From contig SMNH02000014.1 of the NCBI GenBank assembly GCA_006383075.2, positions 2,169 to 66,168 of the forward strand: a DNA stretch of 64,000 nucleotides, written 5' to 3'. The notes below the pieces were generated by a model that was given only the letters and a program-made list of their open reading frames with translations, did not search any database and had not been told where the DNA came from. Made by a program: the position numbers and the translations under genes. The DNA is from Kordia sp. TARA_039_SRF (GTDB lineage Bacteria; Bacteroidota; Bacteroidia; Flavobacteriales; Flavobacteriaceae). This document shows, one piece after another, positions 60,827-64,000 of the stretch (the stretch's first letter is position 1; every line of letters begins with the position of its first letter).

Positions 60827-61855
60827 ATGAAAAAAATTATATTCTTACTGTTATTTTGTGCTTTTGCATACCATTTGAATGCGCAATGTACCATTGATCC
60901 GTTTATTCAACAGCATTATGAAACAGACGCAAAGTTGCTGGTTTTGCGTGAAATTATGTCTAATCCAAACGACGTGGATCGACACAATCCTATCGTATCG
61001 CAATCAAGAACAGACGCGTATTTAGAGAAACTTTCTGCTATTTATCAAAACCCTACTAACGAGCCTGCAATAGATTCACTTTTTAATGAATTTCAATTTC
61101 ATGTGAATAGATTTTTGATACGATACAAGAGAATTCAATTTAGAGTCAACACGGATGTGAGTTGGGTACAGACTTTAAAAGATACACATCTTACCAATGT
61201 TCCAGCAATAGATAACTTTTTAAATCAATATCAATTTAGTGTTGAGTATTTTAGTGATTCAACGAACGGAACACCAGCAATAACTTCTTTTGTGCTTATT
61301 ACTTCTTTTGACGCATTGAATGTGCAAGCGATTGAAGACGACTTTCAAAATACGGCGCCTACTGAAATTACTGTTTTAGCTCAAGGCACAATGTACGAGC
61401 ATCCATGTAATTATATAGGAATTCCCTATCAAATTCCTAGTGATGACTTATTTCCGTCGTATCATGATGTTGTAAGTTGTGATATCTTATATAATGGAAA
61501 TAACAGATTCTTGTTTTATCTGAATGGAAATTGTCCGTATTCTCCCGTAAGTCAATCTCGCTATGTCACCGTTTCAGACGATTGTAGCACAGCAACCTTC
61601 TCACGAACACTTTCTAGCGAAGATTTTGAATTAAATAATGTTTCAATCTATCCAAACCCAGCTTCAAACAGCATTCATATTCAAGGAGTTGACAGCATTC
61701 AAACAGTTGAAATTCATTCCATTCAAGGGAAAAAAATGCAAGTGTCCGTTTTCAATTCGCAAATTGATATCAGCAGTTTACAAAGTGGTATCTACTTTTT
61801 AAAAATTACAGATGAACAAAATCGCTCTGTGATTAAAAAAATCATCAAAAAGTAA
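60827..61855 (+). CDS. Secreted T9SS type A protein, tandem paralogue 2
   Basis: The 342-residue protein is a paralogue of the one just upstream: both begin their mature part CTIDPFIQQxYExDAKLLVL, keep the order of cysteines, and share the sorting domain (IYPNPASNSIHIQGVDSIQT) almost word for word. The signal peptide ends NAQ at about residue 19. The middle parts are clearly diverged while the first 30 and last 75 residues are alike, as expected for a duplicated cargo with conserved export signals. The function is unknown. Confidence 0.85.
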   Translation: MKKIIFLLLFCAFAYHLNAQCTIDPFIQQHYETDAKLLVLREIMSNPNDVDRHNPIVSQSRTDAYLEKLSAIYQNPTNEPAIDSLFNEFQFHVNRFLIRYKRIQFRVNTDVSWVQTLKDTHLTNVPAIDNFLNQYQFSVEYFSDSTNGTPAITSFVLITSFDALNVQAIEDDFQNTAPTEITVLAQGTMYEHPCNYIGIPYQIPSDDLFPSYHDVVSCDILYNGNNRFLFYLNGNCPYSPVSQSRYVTVSDDCSTATFSRTLSSEDFELNNVSIYPNPASNSIHIQGVDSIQTVEIHSIQGKKMQVSVFNSQIDISSLQSGIYFLKITDEQNRSVIKKIIKK

Positions 61856-61920
61856 TCTTTCCCGTAGTTGCAGTGAAAATGCAGACCAATTTTACGCTAA
61901 TTTTTGCTTGACTTTTATTT

Positions 61921-63012
61921 TTGGAGAAAGGAAAAACAGTGGAGAATTCAACAAAAGTCAAAGGTAGAGGTGCGCAAAAAAATGTGCACAATCGTTTCTT
62001 GGAAGATGCGCATGAAGTCCGTTCCGACTTTTTAGAATACTGCCGAAAAGAAGGAGAAATCGCTGATAAAAACAAAACGAAATACATCAATGTTTTTCCC
62101 AAAACAATTATCAATAAAGTCACAAGTCCCGATGTTGGTATGGAATATTCGCTCAATCCGTATCAAGGTTGTGAGCATGGTTGTATTTACTGTTATGCCA
62201 GAAACAGTCACGAATATTGGGGGTTTAGTGCGGGATTGGATTTTGAACGAAACATCCTCGTCAAGCGAAATGCTGCTGAATTGCTGGAAGAAAAAATCAA
62301 AAAGAAAAGCTGGAAAACACAAACCATTGTATTATCGGGAAATACCGATTGTTATCAACCTGCAGAAAAGGAATTGGGAATTACGCGCAATCTGCTCAAA
62401 GTCTTTCTAAAGTACAAACATCCTGTAGCTATCATTACCAAAAACGCATTGATTTTGCGCGATTTGGATATTTTAAAAGAATTAGCAAAAGACAATTTAA
62501 TAGGTGTCAATATTTCTATTACTTCCTTGTCGGAAGAAACACGTCGCGTACTGGAACCGCGAACAGCAACCATTAAAAAACGTCTTGAAACAGTGGAAAT
62601 CTTAGCCGCAAATGGAATTCCCGTGAATGTGATGTTGGCGCCAATTATTCCATCCATAAACAGTCATGAAATTCTGCCGTTGGCTAAAAAAGTGTCTGAA
62701 TTGGGCGCAACGTCTATTGCGTTTACCATTGTGCGACTCAACGGCGCAATCGGCGAAATTTTTACCGATTGGATTCGAAAAACCATGCCAGACAAGGCAG
62801 ATAAAGTGTTGCATCAAATTGAAAGTTGTCACGGCGGCACGTTGAACGACAGTCGCTACGGACACCGAATGCGCGGCGAAGGAAAAATTGCAGAGCAAAT
62901 TCGAAACTTAATTCACTTGGCGCGACACAAATATTTCAAAAACAAAAAAATGCCCAGACTCAATACAGCACTGCATGAACAATACAAAAACGGACAATAT
63001 TCGTTGTTTTAA
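61921..63012 (+). CDS. PA0069-family radical SAM protein
   Basis: The frame opens with TTG at 61921. A GTG at 61939 is an alternative start. The 363-residue product has a radical SAM cluster motif of the C-x3-C-x2-C form in QGCEHGCIYCYARNSHEYWG (Cys84, Cys88, Cys91), followed by GLDFERNILVKRNAAELLEE and TQTIVLSGNTDCYQPAEKEL, which are typical of the PA0069/Rv2578c group related to spore photoproduct lyase. The role of the group is not established; DNA repair has been suggested. A short heptamer-like tract follows the stop. Confidence 0.9.
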   Translation: MEKGKTVENSTKVKGRGAQKNVHNRFLEDAHEVRSDFLEYCRKEGEIADKNKTKYINVFPKTIINKVTSPDVGMEYSLNPYQGCEHGCIYCYARNSHEYWGFSAGLDFERNILVKRNAAELLEEKIKKKSWKTQTIVLSGNTDCYQPAEKELGITRNLLKVFLKYKHPVAIITKNALILRDLDILKELAKDNLIGVNISITSLSEETRRVLEPRTATIKKRLETVEILAANGIPVNVMLAPIIPSINSHEILPLAKKVSELGATSIAFTIVRLNGAIGEIFTDWIRKTMPDKADKVLHQIESCHGGTLNDSRYGHRMRGEGKIAEQIRNLIHLARHKYFKNKKMPRLNTALHEQYKNGQYSLF

Positions 63013-63478
63013 TAAGTAAAAAGTAAGATTAGTAGAGTATGTTTTTTCTTTTTCGCAGTGTAGCAGGGATTTTTCGTGAATTCTTTGAAAGTGTGAGTTG
63101 TGGATGATTTAGTGTGTTTTACAGCTCAAAGTAGAGCTTTTTGGTTATAAATCTCGAAAAATCTTTGCGGTTTTGCTTTTCTCCCTAAAGGGAAAAGCAA
63201 AAACACCTCTGAAAAAGCGCCTTTTCTTTTGTTTCGTTTTCTTTGGGTGAGCAAAGAAAATGAAAATAGAAAGAAACATTGTAGTTTTTATACCATACTT
63301 TGATATAGAAATATAAATTTCATTGGAAAAAAACATAAAGTTTTTGTTGATATCATTACGCTTATCAAAAAATCACAACGCTTGTAAAATACTTTTCTTT
63401 CTATAAAAAGTATTTTCTTAGATTGAAAAAGAATTCCCAATTTTCAACGTGTATCATCTATAATTAGAAATATACACA
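63013..63478. other. Intergenic region rich in hairpins
   Basis: No gene is seen in these 466 bases. It starts with TAATAAG, TAAAAAG (63010-63023), possibly a remnant of a heptamer array at the radical SAM gene's 3' end. GCTTTTCTCCC and GGGAAAAGC (about 63174-63198) form a hairpin, and TTTTCTTTGG with a partner AAAGAAAA (about 63237-63261) a second. Such T-rich/A-rich paired blocks recur in Flavobacteriaceae gaps, to my memory. The rest is AT-rich leader for the next gene. Confidence 0.45.
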
Positions 63479-63910
63479 ATGAAAAACGTAGTTTTATATC
63501 TGCTGTCATTTTTGGTATTGTCATGCTCTGTTGATACTGAGAATCTCCAATTGCCAGAAGTATACTTTATTAGTTTTACCTTTAATGATATTACTTATGT
63601 TGTTACGGAATACACTGTTACAATCGACCCAATCGATGAATGGAATCGTATGGTGGAAGTTCCTTTTGACAACGCTTCAAAAACCTTGCGATTTACCGTT
63701 GAAGTAGAAGAAACCAATCAAATGGATACATTACTTTTTGAAGTTGACGATGTTAGTTGGGAATCAGATCCGACGTATGGAAATCGTGAAACGTCTATTA
63801 CCAAACACACGGATTCTAATATGGAAGGAACCTTTCGAGTTACGTTTGAAGATGCTTCTGGCAGGGAAATTTATAGATTTACGAATGGTGTGATTCATAT
63901 TGAATTCTAA
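63479..63910 (+). CDS. Small hypothetical lipoprotein (143 aa)
   Basis: The 143-residue product has a lipobox (FLVLSC, Cys16), so it should be membrane-anchored. The mature part is acidic and strand-rich (for example PEVYFISFTFNDITYVVTEY) with no other cysteine and resembles a small Ig-like or lipocalin-like fold only by eye. I do not recognise the family. It lies alone between a hairpin-rich gap and a terminal inverted repeat. Confidence 0.7.
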   Translation: MKNVVLYLLSFLVLSCSVDTENLQLPEVYFISFTFNDITYVVTEYTVTIDPIDEWNRMVEVPFDNASKTLRFTVEVEETNQMDTLLFEVDDVSWESDPTYGNRETSITKHTDSNMEGTFRVTFEDASGREIYRFTNGVIHIEF

Positions 63911-63927
63911 TCAAATTAAGTCAAATC

Positions 63928-63984
63928 GAGCGCAGTCGAGATTACTTTGAAATTATAGTTTCATAATTGTTTTCGACTGCGCTC
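63928..63984. repeat. Inverted repeat with GAGCGCAGTCGA arms at the window end
   Basis: GAGCGCAGTCGA (63928-63939) and TCGACTGCGCTC (63973-63984) are a perfect 12-bp inverted repeat 33 bases apart. It lies 18 bases after the stop of the lipoprotein gene and has no T-run. Elements with this TCGACTGCGCTC core are, from memory, dispersed in gaps of many flavobacterial genomes. Confidence 0.75.
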
Positions 63985-64000
63985 AAACTGACACTTTAAG

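Overview
The window comes from an AT-rich chromosome of the phylum Bacteroidetes, family Flavobacteriaceae. I infer a Kordia-like organism but cannot prove the genus. The basis is several secreted proteins with type IX secretion (T9SS) C-terminal sorting domains, -7 elements of the form TAnnTTTG, weak or absent Shine-Dalgarno sites, a HemC-HemD fusion, HemJ in place of HemG or HemY, and short peptide precursors with the Bacteroidetes KKTI...GG leader. No rRNA, tRNA, CRISPR array, transposase or integrase was seen.

Region 1-8.3 kb looks accessory and is the most AT-rich part. It holds a truncated hypothetical gene at the left edge, a lipoprotein with a cysteine-framed hydrophobic hairpin followed by a 54-residue two-helix membrane protein, and a helical protein of unknown function. 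Next comes a membrane-anchored TPR-AraC regulator, a GG-leader peptide precursor, and two subtilisin-like lipoproteins separated by a small membrane protein. A palindrome of two 10-bp arms with a 3-bp centre occurs twice in front of the regulator and once in front of the precursor, which suggests one control circuit.

Region 8.3-28.4 kb holds a methyltransferase, a second GG-leader peptide and an orphan double-ATPase ABC protein on the minus strand. They are followed by a large T9SS subtilase, a coupled operon of an ABC ATPase, two ABC-2 permeases and a DUF5916 barrel protein, then an exonuclease, a DUF4442 protein, an alkyltransferase (Ogt), a CNNM/CBS protein and another T9SS protein.

Region 28.4-57.2 kb is dominated by heme biosynthesis. 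hemB, hemF, hemE, hemC-hemD and hemA lie on the minus strand, and hemH and hemJ on the plus strand. All protoheme steps from glutamyl-tRNA are present except hemL. An AraC-type regulator diverges from hemA, and an 18-bp near-perfect direct repeat sits in the shared control region. Between the heme genes lie a TPR-AAA ATPase/TPR membrane pair, a degenerate site-2-protease homologue, two more GG-leader precursors, an archaemetzincin-like lipoprotein, a TraB/GumN protein and a MATE exporter.

Region 57.2-64 kb holds a histidine kinase, a crotonase, two tandem paralogous T9SS proteins, a PA0069-type radical SAM protein and a small lipoprotein.

Several intergenic gaps carry small repeats: degenerate heptanucleotide arrays that start at gene 3' ends, a 49-50-bp REP-like element in two copies, a 55-67-bp element in two inverted copies, and GCGCGAG hairpins. 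The heptamer arrays and the palindrome circuit are the structures that ordinary annotation would most likely miss.
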